Notes under the pieces: generated by a model
Told to the model about the DNA's origin: nothing
Databases searched by the model: none
The model's input: the letters and a program-made list of their open reading frames with translations, nothing else
Position numbers and translations under genes: made by a program
In this document: positions 24,201 to 31,170 of the stretch, piece after piece
How positions within the stretch are numbered: the first letter of the stretch is position 1
Layout: each line of letters begins with the position of its first letter
NCBI RefSeq assembly: GCF_001625305.1
Contig: NW_017804353.1
Location: forward strand, 2,777,399-2,841,398
Direction: 5' to 3'
DNA: 64,000 bases
Source of the DNA: Branchiostoma belcheri
Taxonomy: Eukaryota; Chordata; Leptocardii; Amphioxiformes; Branchiostomatidae

Positions 24201-27200
24201 TGTCCTGTGACGGAAAGGGTGAGTGGGGTGCCAGGGTCTGAACCTGTCCCACATGACCCACACGTGTGGGGCGCAGGGCTCACGTCACCTGCACAGGAAA
24301 CCGTCAACTCAGCCTTCAGTCTGCCGAGGTAGCCATTTATCACCAGATTTACATTGGCTATGGGGTTAGGTAGCACTTTCACCGCCCTTTGACCCGCTCC
24401 CCAGGGGTTGATTGAAAGTCATACCTCGCACATTCTTGCAAGATAGAATCAAGACCCTGAAAGTCTAAGATTGTAAAGGTTATCATTCGGCCCCTTTCCA
24501 CTGAAGGCTGCGATCATGCGTGTCAAATTGCCCATCGATGACAATTTCATCAGTCTAGTTTTCTAGAGTGGCGCAGCTACAAGTTTATAAACTTCAGGAA
24601 CAGCAAAGTGCTGCCAAGATGTGCTGGTAGTTTGCACCTATTTAAATTTCTATGCATGTCCATGCCCGGTAGGCCGAATTCCGCCATGCCATTACTGCTA
24701 ATATCAAAGAGGTTATTGACCCCAAAATTCAAGATGGCGGACGGTTAAGGAAACTTAGTTAGAAAACAAAAACCCACTGCTGATCCAAACATGTTGGCCA
24801 TGTTTCATAGATTCTGAAACATTGTCGAGCAAGGGCTGGCGATGTGAGATATTTTAAATGACCGCATGTGACCCCAAATGGAACACGCGTTCGGTTCGAA
24901 TCACCCAGATCGAACATAGTTCGGATTCTGAGAAGGTGGACGGACTTTAGAGCCCAAATTTGTCCTCCACTGTCAAGATTGTAGTGGTTTCAAGCTTCAC
25001 CTACAGTGTGTATACATATAGCTGCGAAAGCAAGACCAATTTTACTATGTGTGCTGTTGGGAGGGACATGTATTCTGTATTGCCCCCTCTCCCACCTCAA
25101 GGTCATCTTCCATCAGTCCTAGTCGGAGGTGAATTTAGCGTGAAGGTCATGCTGGCTGGGCGACCTGTTACAAGTACAACATGGAATTACCTCTTCATAA
25201 CCTACAGATGTGCCCCCCTCAGGGAACAGTAGTAATACATTATCACATTCTTACAGGTGGCCGGAAACACAACTTTTACAAGTCGCATAAAGGACTATAA
25301 AAATTCAAGATGGCGAACTGTGCACATGTGATTCTGTGATTCAATGTCAACTCTTAACAATAGAAAAACTTCGTTACTGTGCAAGTGAAAAGTTTGGTGC
25401 AATATTATCATTTCAGTATATGTTTACTTTTGACTTGTTTTTCTATCGGGCTTTCTTTTTTGTATTGGCATATTTTTGTTACGCCAGCCAAATGTGGCAA
25501 ATGGTTATTGCCTTGCCAATGTCTTTGCAGCGACCAAAAGATCTGCTTGGATTGTGCGTATGAGTTATTGCCAAAGCAAAGTTGTCAGGAGCGCTCCTTT
25601 CTGATATTGTCCCACGCATCTGTTCTCACTCTCCCTCAGACTGGCGGAAACAGGACCCAAACAGCCTCGCCCCGGACCCCAACCCACCAGACGAGCCGGT
25701 AAAATTACTGTTCCTGACACTAAAGGTTACATATTTCATCAACTGTATTTATTTCTTCTTTCAAACGGCACATGTAGCGATCTTGTCATGTTGGTTTTCA
25801 CGATTTTGCCATGTGTTTCTGGTCGGTGAAAGTCGCACGGTTCCTGGCTCGCCGTTTGCCCCCAATCCTCGTACCTGTCAGAGTCTCCGCCCGACATCCC
25901 TCAGAATTTAGCGCCGAAATCCAAGACAGGTGCGAAGTTCAGCCCCGATCCGTAGATACCATCAACAAAAGTAGCGGAATAATTGAGAACAGATTAGCCG
26001 GGCGTCAAACGTACATACCGCGGTAATACAGTTGCACACAGACCGCTCGACATGTAAGCTCCGCAGTCGTTAAAGTTTTAAGATAAAAGCTCAGAAATGA
26101 GTCTCGCCAGTTGTGGGACTTGTTTTGAGCAATCCTACAGGATAACGTGTGGAATTTTAATGGATGAAACAATATATTACAGATAAGACATCATAGATAA
26201 CTTGAAATACAGAAGCATGGATGTAAGTAGCTAGATTAAGAGATGATGAGAAGTCAAAATTGTCGTTTAGAAACAGCTGTCACTAGAAAGGTATGTTGAT
26301 AGATCATCATCTATACGTCTGTTCCACCTAGCCTCTATCAGGCTTCGCAAGCAGCTGGAAGACTAGTAGTGCACGTGCGGCAAATGTACCGTACTCCTTT
26401 AGCGGACCAACTCCCATGGCATGTTATCTGTCTATGAGGCCAATTACGGCTCTTCCGAAGCCTGATAGAGGCTACTCACTTTCACTGGAGTCAAGTGAGG
26501 AAAGAAGGGGCCAATGGTCCTTAAAATCCTTATGGATCATCAGCGACAAGTGTTGTGGGTCCTGTAACGTCCTAACAAATAAGAATTAAAACTGCAAACG
26601 TTGATGAATGTTAGACATCCAGGTAAGCAATACTCACAGGAAATTCAAACTCTACTACTAATATTTACTGTTAAATGTAGCAGTGGTTTTAGTATCCGTT
26701 ATCTCCGTAATTGATCCAGTTGTAGAGTTTGAATTTCCTATGAGTAATAGGTGCAAAGTGCCTCTCCCAAGGGTCCTTACAGATAGACCATCAGAGATAA
26801 GACGGTCCCAGCCTGTGCCTGTGCCCTCCCGTAACCCGACGCCCGGTCCTTGGGGCAGAGCAGTGAGAGTAGCGGGAGATCCCGGGGCGGATTATGGCTG
26901 ACATTTTGGACAAATTAGCGGGAGTGAGTGTCCAGCGGGAGGGTCGGGTGGTTTGGATCAGGAGTTTACTAGTCTCTACCAGACTCCGGTGGGTTCTAGA
27001 AAATATAGTAAACACTGTATGTATTGGAAGTAGTTTGACCAGATTCCGGCCATGCCTATCCTTCTATACGAATAAAATCGAATCGAATTTTAGTTAAATT
27101 TGAGACAAATTTCACTTCTAACCACGCCCGACCTACTTCCGATCACCAGCCAACCACTACCCAACCATGGCTGAACCTCCCGTCCACACCCGAATGTTTT

Positions 27201-29248
27201 CAACATTTTGAAGCACTGGCTGGCGCACTCTAGCAGTAGCCGACCTGACCGAACACCAGCCAACCACAACCGACCTTGCTCCCGACCTACTCCGAACCAT
27301 GGTTGGGAGGAGTTCGGGTCATTTTCAACTGTGTGACAAGGGCTGAACTCACAGTACATGTCCTGCATGTTTAACACAGAACGCGTAACCTTCAGTATGT
27401 CAAACAGAGTGACTCCTTGCCTCGCGACATCCTCATAAATAAACTGTGATTAAACCCAGTCTTTGGGTGACTTCCAAATGGAATATACGGATCTCCCCAC
27501 GCCGTATTGGACACGATGAATACTCAACCCCATAAATAACACTTGAAAGGCCCCTGGTTACTAAAACGGCTTAGCATTTTCTTTTAAAATCCGAAAAGAC
27601 GAACTCTCTGTGTATACATACACGCGTGTAGGGATGGCTAATGCAAAGGGATTTCCAAGTGATGATCTTGAAATGGGCTTCTAAAACCTAACACGTAAAA
27701 GTGCCAAGATGGTTTAGTCATCTTAACGACGACATGCTTCATTTTAACACACTCATCCCCAGCCTTTGTTGCCTTGCCCTTAAAACTGGTACCAGTTAAC
27801 TTTGTGTTAGACACAGGGTGCAAATTTCATTACTGTAAGTCTGTGTGGCCCTGAAGTTGAAGAGCCGGGGGAGAGCCTAGCCTGGGTGCCAGACTGTTTC
27901 AAGGGCGTAAATAGGCCAATTCCTCGACTCCAGCGCCTACATGCCGCAGGAAAATTATACCACAGCCCCCTCAGTTAGGCCCTCCTGATTGTTAACTCTG
28001 GGCCTTGCGTGTTAGGTGTCTGGCATCCAGGCTATAGGGAGAGCCGGGGACTTGTGGCCTCGCGCCAGGGTAGGTTCCCCAGGGTCGCTTTACCGATTTA
28101 TGAGAGTAAACCAAACCAAGACATACAACTTATGTCAGACATCATGACAACTAAAATGTGGGCTTACGTAATACCAGGTGGACTTATTATATCAGTAACA
28201 GGCACATCTTTCTATCCGAGGTTTCTGCCTGTCTTAGACGCTTTAACAGGAGTTCTGTTTTGTATTGGCGTCTCTTTTTTTTAAGGCCAGCCAAATTTAC
28301 TCCTTCGGGTGATAAATGGTAACTGCCTGGCAAATGGATACTGCCTGGCAAATGGATACTGTCTTGCCAATTTGATACTATCTTGCAGCTACCGAAAGAT
28401 CTGCTTGGAGATTAGGCACACCTCATGTTGGTAAGATGATCACAGGGAGGCCCTGACGACCCCCAGGTTTCCGCGAGGTTGTCACAGAAAGGTGCGAGTG
28501 ACTGTCGACGGCCTTTCACCCAGTCGTGTCAAACCTGCACCCAAGATTTCAAGCGAGAGCACTGTGTTTGTATACAGGACAGTTCTCTCCAAGCAGAGGT
28601 TTAGGATTTGGATTATGTCTGTTTTAGGTGGGTTTTTTTTCGGGGTTTCTTTTGTACCTGTATCATTTTTTACGCGAGTCAAACAAATGCTTCGCGTGGC
28701 AAATGTTAACTGCCTGGCAAATGGATACAGCCTGGACAATTTGATACTTACCCAGCCTGGATCAGCTTGGAGATTATACAGAACCGTACCCATAGCCTCG
28801 CTCATACAGACATAGAACGCGTATCAAGAACCTGGTCTGGGGCAAGTCTACGTTCTTGGATACGCGGAGACTATCCAGAACTGTACCTGATCCTAACCTT
28901 AACCCATTCAGGCATAGACCTAGACAGACACGGTTCTGGAAACGACGCACGTCCGAGCTTGGAGGGTATTTGAAGAAAGCAGATATTAAACCATACTCTG
29001 ACAAGCGGTATCAGTCCACGGTGGGATCTATGATCTGTGTGTGCGGACCGAACAAGTGCTAGAACAACAACATCCCAACTTCCTACCTTGGCGAGGTTGA
29101 AGTCCTCCTGGACGGGAATCCTGTCCACGATGCACATTCTCCGGCGCACCTTCCTGGCTCCCCCCGTCCGGAGGTAACTCTGAGCCGGCACGGTAAACCA
29201 GACCAGCGCGGCCAGCCACAGCACACGGTGTGAAAACCTGGCAGACAT
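3106..29248 (-). CDS. Lipocalin-antistasin-serpin fusion protein, 22 coding exons, about 1075 aa
   Basis: This is a reconstructed gene; the exons are listed separately. Order: signal peptide (aa 1-24); lipocalin (about 38-205) with the GxWY, TDYxNYA and C-terminal Arg motifs; Thr-rich stalk and antistasin domain 1 (about 224-338); antistasin domains 2 and 3 (338-430); a six-Cys region (430-516); Thr/Pro-rich, acidic then basic linker (517-688); complete serpin (about 690-1075). All 21 junctions agree in phase and the coding sum is 3228 bases including the stop. No in-frame start or stop separates the lipocalin half from the serpin half, and the serpin has no signal exon of its own. The product should be secreted. 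Lipocalins bind small hydrophobic ligands; antistasins and serpins inhibit proteases. Exons 2-10 are present twice (copies A and B). The weakest links are exons 12-15; if one is wrong there are two genes here. Confidence 0.65.
3455..3600. repeat. GGCACGGTTCTGGATA-family dispersed repeat, intron 21
   Basis: Inverted pieces of AGGCACGGTTCTG and CAGAACCGTGCCTG, with CCTAACCCTAACCC between, reach to within six bases of the exon 21 donor. The same family recurs at 6245-6573, 28795-28945, 36870-37035 and 53205-53345. Confidence 0.7.
3604..3790 (-). CDS. Exon 21: serpin, up to the reactive-loop hinge
   Basis: 187 bp, phase 2 to 0, acceptor CGTCCCAG, donor GTACGG. It encodes VFLPKFRLTEEFSLKAQLTA, LDDLFSQNRADLSGM and ends VSDALHKAVIE, the residues just before the reactive-centre hinge. 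Confidence 0.92.
4040..4170. repeat. Dispersed repeat (ATCCAGTTGCTTGAGTAA type)
   Basis: Contains GAAACGTCTGACC and TCCAGTTGCTTGAGTAA, related to 44795-44945. Related ACCTGGATGTCTAA sequence occurs at 42655-42725 and, inverted, at 26590-26640. Confidence 0.4.
4293..4460 (-). CDS. Exon 20: serpin
   Basis: 168 bp, phase 2 to 2, acceptor TGTTCCAG, donor GTGGTT. It encodes CAAVELPYSGNEIVMDIILP, then LDRLQSQLTRRALNRIFR. Confidence 0.9.
4791..4942 (-). CDS. Exon 19: serpin central sheet
   Basis: 152 bp, phase 0 to 2. LTKLVLVNAVYFAGKWRTEF is the serpin NA.YF.G.W block; ends VPMMQL. Confidence 0.93.
5332..5482 (-). CDS. Exon 18: serpin
   Basis: 151 bp, phase 2 to 0. FRHDFLMDTSRHYHSSLATV then INSWVAGKTGGKVNGVIP, the serpin IN.WV...T.GKI block. 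An AG six bases inside the acceptor would remove two residues. Confidence 0.9.
5862..6020 (-). CDS. Exon 17: serpin
   Basis: 159 bp, phase 2 to 2. GARGNTR joins YQMEKVLRFHHF; ends TFVQANRLFGQAGM, as in serpins (ANRLFGQ). Confidence 0.9.
6245..6573. repeat. GGCACGGTTCTGGATA-family repeat array, intron 16
   Basis: About four degenerate units of CAGAACCGTGCC / AGGCACGGTTCTGGATA in both orientations, ending at the exon 16 donor. Confidence 0.7.
6574..6754 (-). CDS. Exon 16: serpin helix A region
   Basis: Acceptor ACTGTAG, donor GTATGT, 181 bp, phase 1 to 2. It encodes RGFALGLFRRL ... NIVFSPLSISAAMAMTYIGA, the conserved serpin N-terminal block. There is no start codon with a signal peptide, which argues that this is an internal exon. 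Confidence 0.9.
6850..6953. repeat. Inverted repeat, GATGAAGATGACAGACGG family
   Basis: A 35-base sequence at 6850-6884 (GACGTTTCGATGACC...) and its near complement at 6919-6953 flank a short spacer. This motif looks like a widespread invertebrate interspersed repeat. Confidence 0.55.
7073..7129 (-). CDS. Exon 15: basic linker (tentative)
   Basis: 57 bp, phase 1 to 1, acceptor ATTTCTTAG, weak donor GTCGGT. It would encode RKPPARLRGRQRTVSASS just before the serpin. Confidence 0.4.
7224..7268 (-). CDS. Exon 14: basic linker (tentative)
   Basis: 45 bp, phase 1 to 1, acceptor TACTGCAG, donor GTAAAA. It would encode DGRTNRGGKKKIKN. Phase and splice signals are the only support. Confidence 0.38.
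7435..7494 (-). CDS. Exon 13: linker (tentative)
   Basis: 60 bp, phase 1 to 1, acceptor GAAACAACAG, donor GTACGA. It would encode TSRTGGRRTTVTSPIVRIR. No domain; supported by phase and splice sites only. Confidence 0.42.
7865..8216 (-). CDS. Exon 12: Thr/Pro-rich and acidic linker
   Basis: Acceptor TTCTTCCAAAG, phase 0 entry. It encodes QESASHEEFLTTLPPE, then about 35 residues of Thr/Pro runs (PTTPPTTPPTPPPPKTTDP), then a charged stretch (DRLRDEGVEDDVEGTTEEKN). I place the donor at GTGCGG (phase 1) because only that phase keeps exon 13 open; GTATAT five bases on and GTGGGT four bases before are alternatives (phase 0). Confidence 0.55.
8609..8762 (-). CDS. Exon 11: second half of six-Cys region (single copy)
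   Basis: Acceptor CACTATAG, donor GTAGGG after CGG; 154 bp, phase 2 to 0. It encodes AQSGLYRCYGEILFTSGC then a helical-looking stretch ending YVRRYCLQWVQYARR. With exon 10 it makes about 86 residues with six Cys (RC, KC, YC, RC, GC, YC). I do not recognise the fold. Confidence 0.65.
8803..8835 (-). other. Duplicated acceptor and first codons of exon 11
   Basis: The start of exon 11 is repeated 68 bp upstream in transcription order, with a good acceptor (TTTTCACAG, exon would begin at 8830). Read from there it gives AQSGLYRC and then TAA. Confidence 0.6.
9235..9340 (-). CDS. Exon 10, copy A: first half of six-Cys region
   Basis: 106 bp, phase 1 to 2; joins in frame to exon 11 (AG + A = Arg). 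Confidence 0.65.
9672..9809 (-). CDS. Exon 9, copy A: antistasin domain 3
   Basis: 138 bp, phase 1 to 1; CDWGLDQDDSGCEVCRC, Asp-Asp where copy B has Asp-Glu. Confidence 0.85.
10151..10288 (-). CDS. Exon 8, copy A: antistasin domain 2
   Basis: 138 bp, phase 1 to 1; CDLHCSHGYRTDDYDCEVCE, Ser where copy B has Pro. Confidence 0.86.
10684..11025 (-). CDS. Exon 7, copy A: Thr-rich stalk plus antistasin domain 1
   Basis: 342 bp, same length as copy B, with a few substitutions in the Thr-rich part; encodes CQDLDCSLSCAGGYREDDYG. Plus-strand Val-rich frames here are shadows of the Thr codons. Confidence 0.85.
11168..11203 (-). CDS. Exon 6, copy A: short linker
   Basis: 36 bp, donor GTAAGT; encodes DDCSPSLTTST, same as copy B. 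Confidence 0.65.
11394..11494 (-). CDS. Exon 5, copy A: lipocalin C-terminal helix
   Basis: 101 bp; acceptor GGCAG (clearer than in copy B), donor GTTAGA; encodes KPTLPAETRKRLDQKLYTVC. Confidence 0.82.
11750..11867 (-). CDS. Exon 4, copy A: lipocalin motif 2
   Basis: 118 bp, same boundaries as copy B; encodes DTDYQNYALLYNC and WILS. Confidence 0.9.
11890..12176 (+). mobile_element. tRNA-derived SINE, copy A block
   Basis: Box A-like AATGGTTAGGGTATTTGGCTC and box B GGGTTCGAATCCCC are followed by GTTGTGCCCTTCGG, TTTTCCTCACTTCACTCAGG and ACGTTAAAGAACCCACCAC, a body I associate with amphioxus SINEs. It lies in the intron between exons 3 and 4. Confidence 0.65.
12242..12351 (-). CDS. Exon 3, copy A: lipocalin barrel
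   Basis: 110 bp; acceptor reads CCATAG here where copy B has CCAAAG, donor GTAAGA. Encodes CQLMIPGRLM and AKLTYKFAGFNYPFDE. Confidence 0.82.
12748..12890 (-). CDS. Exon 2, copy A: lipocalin motif 1
   Basis: Same length, splice sites and encoded sequence (GKWYEIARV) as copy B 19905-20047. Phase 0 to 2. Confidence 0.88.
13370..13535. mobile_element. TCTCCAAGCAG-type element, copy A block
   Basis: The body (TTTTATCTGGCTTTCTTCTTTG ... ACGGGTGGCC ... GGGTACTGCC) and end CTGGTTGGAGATTA match the family seen intact at 28585-28778. Counterpart at 20525-20712. Confidence 0.5.
13711..13968. repeat. AGACACATTGTAGCAGA minisatellite, copy A block
   Basis: Irregular tandem copies of AGACACATTGTAGCAGA with interspersed spacers. 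Cys/Leu-rich frames here are by-products. Confidence 0.75.
14433..14597. mobile_element. 165-bp palindromic MITE with target duplication, copy A only
   Basis: Ends TTTATCTCCAAGCAGATC and GATCTGCTTGGAGATTA are inverted repeats, extended by GACAGTATCCATTGGCC and its complement. ATCCAAG flanks both sides (14426-14432 and 14598-14604). Copy B has the empty site at about 21657-21665. Confidence 0.8.
15018..15037. other. Assembly gap (20 N)
   Basis: Twenty unknown bases between copy A and the inverted-repeat element. The sequence breaks off inside a palindrome on the left and inside a minisatellite on the right. Confidence 1.
15038..16186. mobile_element. Inverted-repeat element with minisatellite-bearing arms, left end lost in gap
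   Basis: Units of GCAACTTTTGGTGTTTTACA (22-24 bp) run at 15039-15190 and, inverted, at 16025-16165. Both arms continue inward into the same unique sequence (GTGGAAAACTTACACCCCTC, TGACAGGGGGACCGTCC) before a non-repeated centre of roughly 650 bp without a convincing ORF. The right junction with copy B is near 16186; the outer left end is missing. Confidence 0.7.
16339..16444 (-). CDS. Exon 10, copy B: first half of six-Cys region
   Basis: 106 bp, phase 1 to 2, acceptor CCGCCAG, donor GTAATT. It encodes RRCRRTFQAGVSKCFDDFQ ... PQEYC. The block duplicated in copy B stops about 150 bp downstream, so copy B has no exon 11 of its own. Its phase fits exon 11 at 8762 but not exon 2 of copy A. Confidence 0.65.
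16769..16906 (-). CDS. Exon 9, copy B: antistasin domain 3
   Basis: 138 bp, exactly the size of exon 8, phase 1 to 1, acceptor GTCGCAG, donor GTATGT. It encodes CRPPDCEWMHCDWGLDQDES and GCEVCRC, an antistasin pattern. Confidence 0.85.
17238..17375 (-). CDS. Exon 8, copy B: antistasin domain 2
   Basis: 138 bp, phase 1 to 1, acceptor TCTGCAG, donor GTCAGT. It encodes CQELTCDLHCPHGYRTDDYD then CEVCEC, an antistasin-type Cys pattern. A preceding SRRL is a possible basic cleavage site. Confidence 0.86.
17833..18174 (-). CDS. Exon 7, copy B: Thr-rich stalk plus antistasin domain 1
   Basis: 342 bp, phase 1 to 1, acceptor CTCCTAG, donor GTATTT. About 60 residues of Thr/Pro-rich, mucin-like sequence (IPSTTTTTTAEPTTTT) precede an acidic segment and CQDLDCSLSCAGGYREDDYG then CEICAC, the six-Cys antistasin signature. 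Confidence 0.85.
18341..18376 (-). CDS. Exon 6, copy B: short linker
   Basis: A 36-bp exon, acceptor CCTCAG, donor GTAAGT, phase 1 to 1; encodes DDCSPSLTTST between the lipocalin and the Thr-rich stalk. Identical in size in copy A. Confidence 0.65.
18569..18669 (-). CDS. Exon 5, copy B: lipocalin C-terminal helix (motif 3)
   Basis: The acceptor is the AG of GGTAG, donor GTCAGA, 101 bp, phase 2 to 1. Joined to exon 4 it gives ILS-R-KPTLPAETRKRL, the motif-3 Arg and helix of the lipocalin family (apolipoprotein D ILARNPNLPPETVDSL). Confidence 0.82.
18920..19037 (-). CDS. Exon 4, copy B: lipocalin motif 2 (TDY)
   Basis: Acceptor CCGTAG, donor GTACAC, 118 bp, phase 1 to 2. It encodes DLWILDTDYQNYALLYNC, the lipocalin TDY motif almost as in apolipoprotein D, then MNLAWILS. 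Confidence 0.9.
19062..19332 (+). mobile_element. tRNA-derived SINE, copy B block
   Basis: Same insertion as at 11890, more decayed (box B now GGGTTCAAACCCC), so it predates the separation of the two blocks. Confidence 0.6.
19405..19514 (-). CDS. Exon 3, copy B: lipocalin barrel
   Basis: The acceptor follows a pyrimidine-rich tract ending TTTCCAAAG, donor GTAAGA; 110 bp, phase 2 to 1. It encodes DGRCQLMIPGRLMTTSYDPP and AKLTYKF, matching the AKLEVKF strand of apolipoprotein D. Reading through the acceptor upstream would give a misleadingly longer open frame. Confidence 0.82.
19905..20047 (-). CDS. Exon 2, copy B: lipocalin motif 1
   Basis: Acceptor CCTTCAG, donor GTGAGT, 143 bp, phase 0 to 2. 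It encodes FGGKWYEIARVRHHSF, the lipocalin GxW motif, through SVSYFGK. Confidence 0.88.
20525..20712. mobile_element. TCTCCAAGCAG-type element, copy B block
   Basis: Counterpart of 13370-13535, ending ATCTGCTTGGAGATTA. Confidence 0.5.
20887..21196. repeat. AGACACATTGTAGCAGA minisatellite, copy B block
   Basis: Counterpart of 13711-13968 with a different number of units. Confidence 0.75.
22023..22343. mobile_element. ~210-bp near-perfect palindrome between ~50-bp direct repeats
   Basis: 22074-22286 is one long inverted repeat (ends TAGCCTCTACCAGGC and GCCTGGTAGAGGCTTA) with a small loop near 22172. A ~50-bp segment starting GTGTGGGTGCGCGGAAACTC lies on both sides (22023-22073, 22293-22343) with a few differences. 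Copy A keeps only the left half (14838-15017). Confidence 0.75.
22594..22882. mobile_element. TCTCCAAGCAG-type MITE
   Basis: Starts TCTCCAAGCAGAGGTTTCGG and ends AAGATCTGCTCGCAGATTA, with the GGTGGCATATAGGATACTGC body of the family. Confidence 0.6.
23400..24300. repeat. ~150-180-bp tandem repeat array, about four units, interrupted by a MITE
   Basis: Units contain GGGTCACGA, GGAAAGGTGGGTGGG, CCTCCCCCACATA, ACACGTG and CTGCAGATATAGGA; GGGTCACGA recurs near 23858, 24008 and 24186, with an older unit at 23405-23520. It sits in intron 1 of the fusion gene. Confidence 0.7.
23534..23828. mobile_element. TAGCCTCTACCAGGC-ended MITE
   Basis: Terminal repeats TAGCCTCTACCAGGCTTCAG and its near complement, plus two internal stem-loops (CATTCCAGGGGAGTTGG and its complement). 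Same end sequence as 22074-22286 and 26329-26474. Inserted in the tandem array. Confidence 0.7.
25360..25555. mobile_element. Degenerate TCTCCAAGCAG-type element
   Basis: Contains TATCGGGCTTTCTTTTTTGT, ACGCCAGCCAAATGTGGC and AAAAGATCTGCTTGGAT, the body and right end of the family; the left end is decayed. Confidence 0.5.
26329..26474. mobile_element. TAGCCTCTATCAGGC-ended MITE
   Basis: TAGCCTCTATCAGGCTTCG and its complement CGAAGCCTGATAGAGGCTA bound 146 bp that share CCAACTCCCATGGCATGTTA with the 23534 element. Confidence 0.7.
28200..28418. mobile_element. TCTCCAAGCAG-type element
   Basis: The body (GTTTTGTATTGGCGTC, TGCCTGGCAAATGGATACTG repeated twice) and intact right end CCGAAAGATCTGCTTGGAGA. 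Confidence 0.55.
28585..28778. mobile_element. Complete TCTCCAAGCAG-type MITE
   Basis: Both ends present: CTCTCCAAGCAGAGGTTTAG and CAGCTTGGAGATTAT, about 190 bp. Confidence 0.6.
28795..28945. repeat. GGCACGGTTCTGGATA-family repeat
   Basis: TATCCAGAACTGTACC, AACCCATTCAGGCATAGACC and GACACGGTTCTGGAAACG, directly after the preceding MITE and just downstream of fusion-gene exon 1. Confidence 0.55.
29087..29248 (-). CDS. Fusion gene exon 1: signal peptide and start of lipocalin
   Basis: ATG at 29248; 54 codons ending AAG before donor GTAGGA (phase 0). A hydrophobic signal (LWLAALVWFTVPAQS) is followed by a basic stretch (RKVRRRMC) and then IPVQEDFNLAK, which resembles the PVQENFDVNKY start of apolipoprotein D. 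It joins in frame to FGGKWYEIA in exon 2 of either copy. This is the only copy of exon 1 in the window. Confidence 0.8.
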
Positions 29249-29954
29249 GTCAGGAGTACGATCAGACCGAATTAAACCCCGAAACGACAGCAAAGTGGAA
29301 TCAGGCGCCCTCCTCTTCTTAGAAGCTCCCGCCGTGCGTTTCTTCCCGTTTAATTTTAGACCGTATTTACGACGAGGCCGCCTCGATTCGCCGTCGGTAG
29401 GCGGGGCTTCGTAACCAGGGGCAACCAGAAACTTTTCCCGCGCGAAGCTGAGACAGAGAAAGGCGGATGTGTACGGCCACGGTAAGCGCCGTCGCTCAGA
29501 CAAAATAAACAAACGTTGGGAGAAGGAGAAAGTTTTTGAAACTTTTCCAGAAGAGAAGCCGAGACACGCGCTGCGGGCGGTGCTTGTTTTGAAGACCTTA
29601 AAGTTGACGAAAAGGTCGAGCTATTCACAACAAGCGGCCGTGCACTCCCCCGCCAGACCGGGGTTTTGTAATAAAGAACGGGAGATTTATGGTAAACTGA
29701 ACGACTTGCCCCACTTTCCGCCCACCCGGTCCGGCCGTTAGACAGGTGGCCCTGTTGCCGCGGGCCGGTTCTGGGTGAGTGTAAGGCAGGCGTCATGCTG
29801 CTGTAGGAAAGGCCAATGTTGGAGAGACTCCCAGGTGGGGACATGGCTCCAGGAAATGACTGCTTTCCTTCCTGTTCGCATCAGACAGGTTTCAAAGGGA
29901 GCATTCTTACTTCTAAACTTTTTTTTTTATTTAAATCAAAACACGGCGCGGGCA

Positions 29955-30225
29955 CATAAATTCGTCGGAGGTCGTCCTACGATTTTTGATGAGGTGGGAT
30001 TTTCAAGCAGACTTTGACAGAACCAACCACGGACACGGATCTAAATTCTAATACAGTCAGAAAACATTAAACGTGGCTATTCCAAGAAAGCGACCTTATG
30101 ACGACTGTGTGACAAGATGTATTTACGACATTCGTCGTAGGTCGTCCTACGATTTTTGACGACGTGGGTTTTCGAGCAGGCTGTGACAGAAACAACAACC
30201 GACAAGGATCTAAAACGACCTCTTC
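29955..30225. repeat. Imperfect ~170-bp tandem duplication upstream of the fusion gene
   Basis: GGTCGTCCTACGATTTTTGA ... CAGA(A/C)... GACA(C/A)GGATCTAAA occurs at 29962-30047 and 30133-30215. Confidence 0.6.
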
Positions 30226-31170
30226 CTTTAGAAGGCAGCGGGCAGAATTTTGCAGGACACGGGCACGACTGTCCTAAGACCGTTTAGTACGACAATCGTT
30301 CAATGATCGCACGAACCCATTGATCTGCAGGGCATACAAAATATAGCTAAAATCGTAAATATATAGTATCTTGTTATGATATTTCGGAGTATTTCTAAGA
30401 GTACGTGATCGCATTGTTCAATTCTGTAATATGCCAAGTCTTGTAGAAACGCTGCACTATATCTGCTACCCTTACGCAAGATGTGAAATGCAGTTTAATG
30501 ACATGTCGCTAGGGGGCCTCGCTTCACTGTCGCTGCCTAATCTCCAAGCAGATTATCCGGTGGCACCGTTATGGATACTACGAAACTAGGGTCAGTAATT
30601 GGCCAGTGAAGTGAGGTAAGGGTAGCATTCCAGCCAAATGATCTCCATGGTAGTAAAACCTCTCTTGGACATTGTGCTATTTTTTTGCTCTTTTTCACTG
30701 TGTAGTCTGGTTGCCTTGTGGAGTCTATGTAAAACCTTTGCACATCTAACTCCAAGCATTGCTATCATTGCCCTTGGTAATATTGAGTTCCACTCTACGA
30801 GAGTTTGACAGTTTCATTTTAGTTAAGACTTCTTGAGCCCAGACTGATTACGTATGTACCTTCAAGGCGTCTATCTTGACAGCGGACGAGTAGAAATATA
30901 CGGGAGATCAGAGGGATTGCTGTTGTCAAGTTGACTCTAGTTCTTACAAATGTCTGCAAATCGAGCGTGGCGAAATTCGATTTGGTTTCAATCCGACTCG
31001 AGACACGGAGTCGTGCATCTTCTGCCCGGGGAACTCACGGAACTGATTTGAAGCTTTATCAAACGGGAAGCCTGTGTTTGGGCAGACACTTACCCCGGGC
31101 TCTGCGGCGAAATGGGCGCTATAATGGAAGTTATTTCTGCAGGAAACAGCTAGCTTTTCCATCTTAGATC

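Noticed and set aside
29356-29844. 162-codon minus-strand frame upstream of fusion exon 1
   Set aside because: Low-complexity composition, no signal or domain, and no splice chain; GC-rich 5' flanking sequence by appearance.
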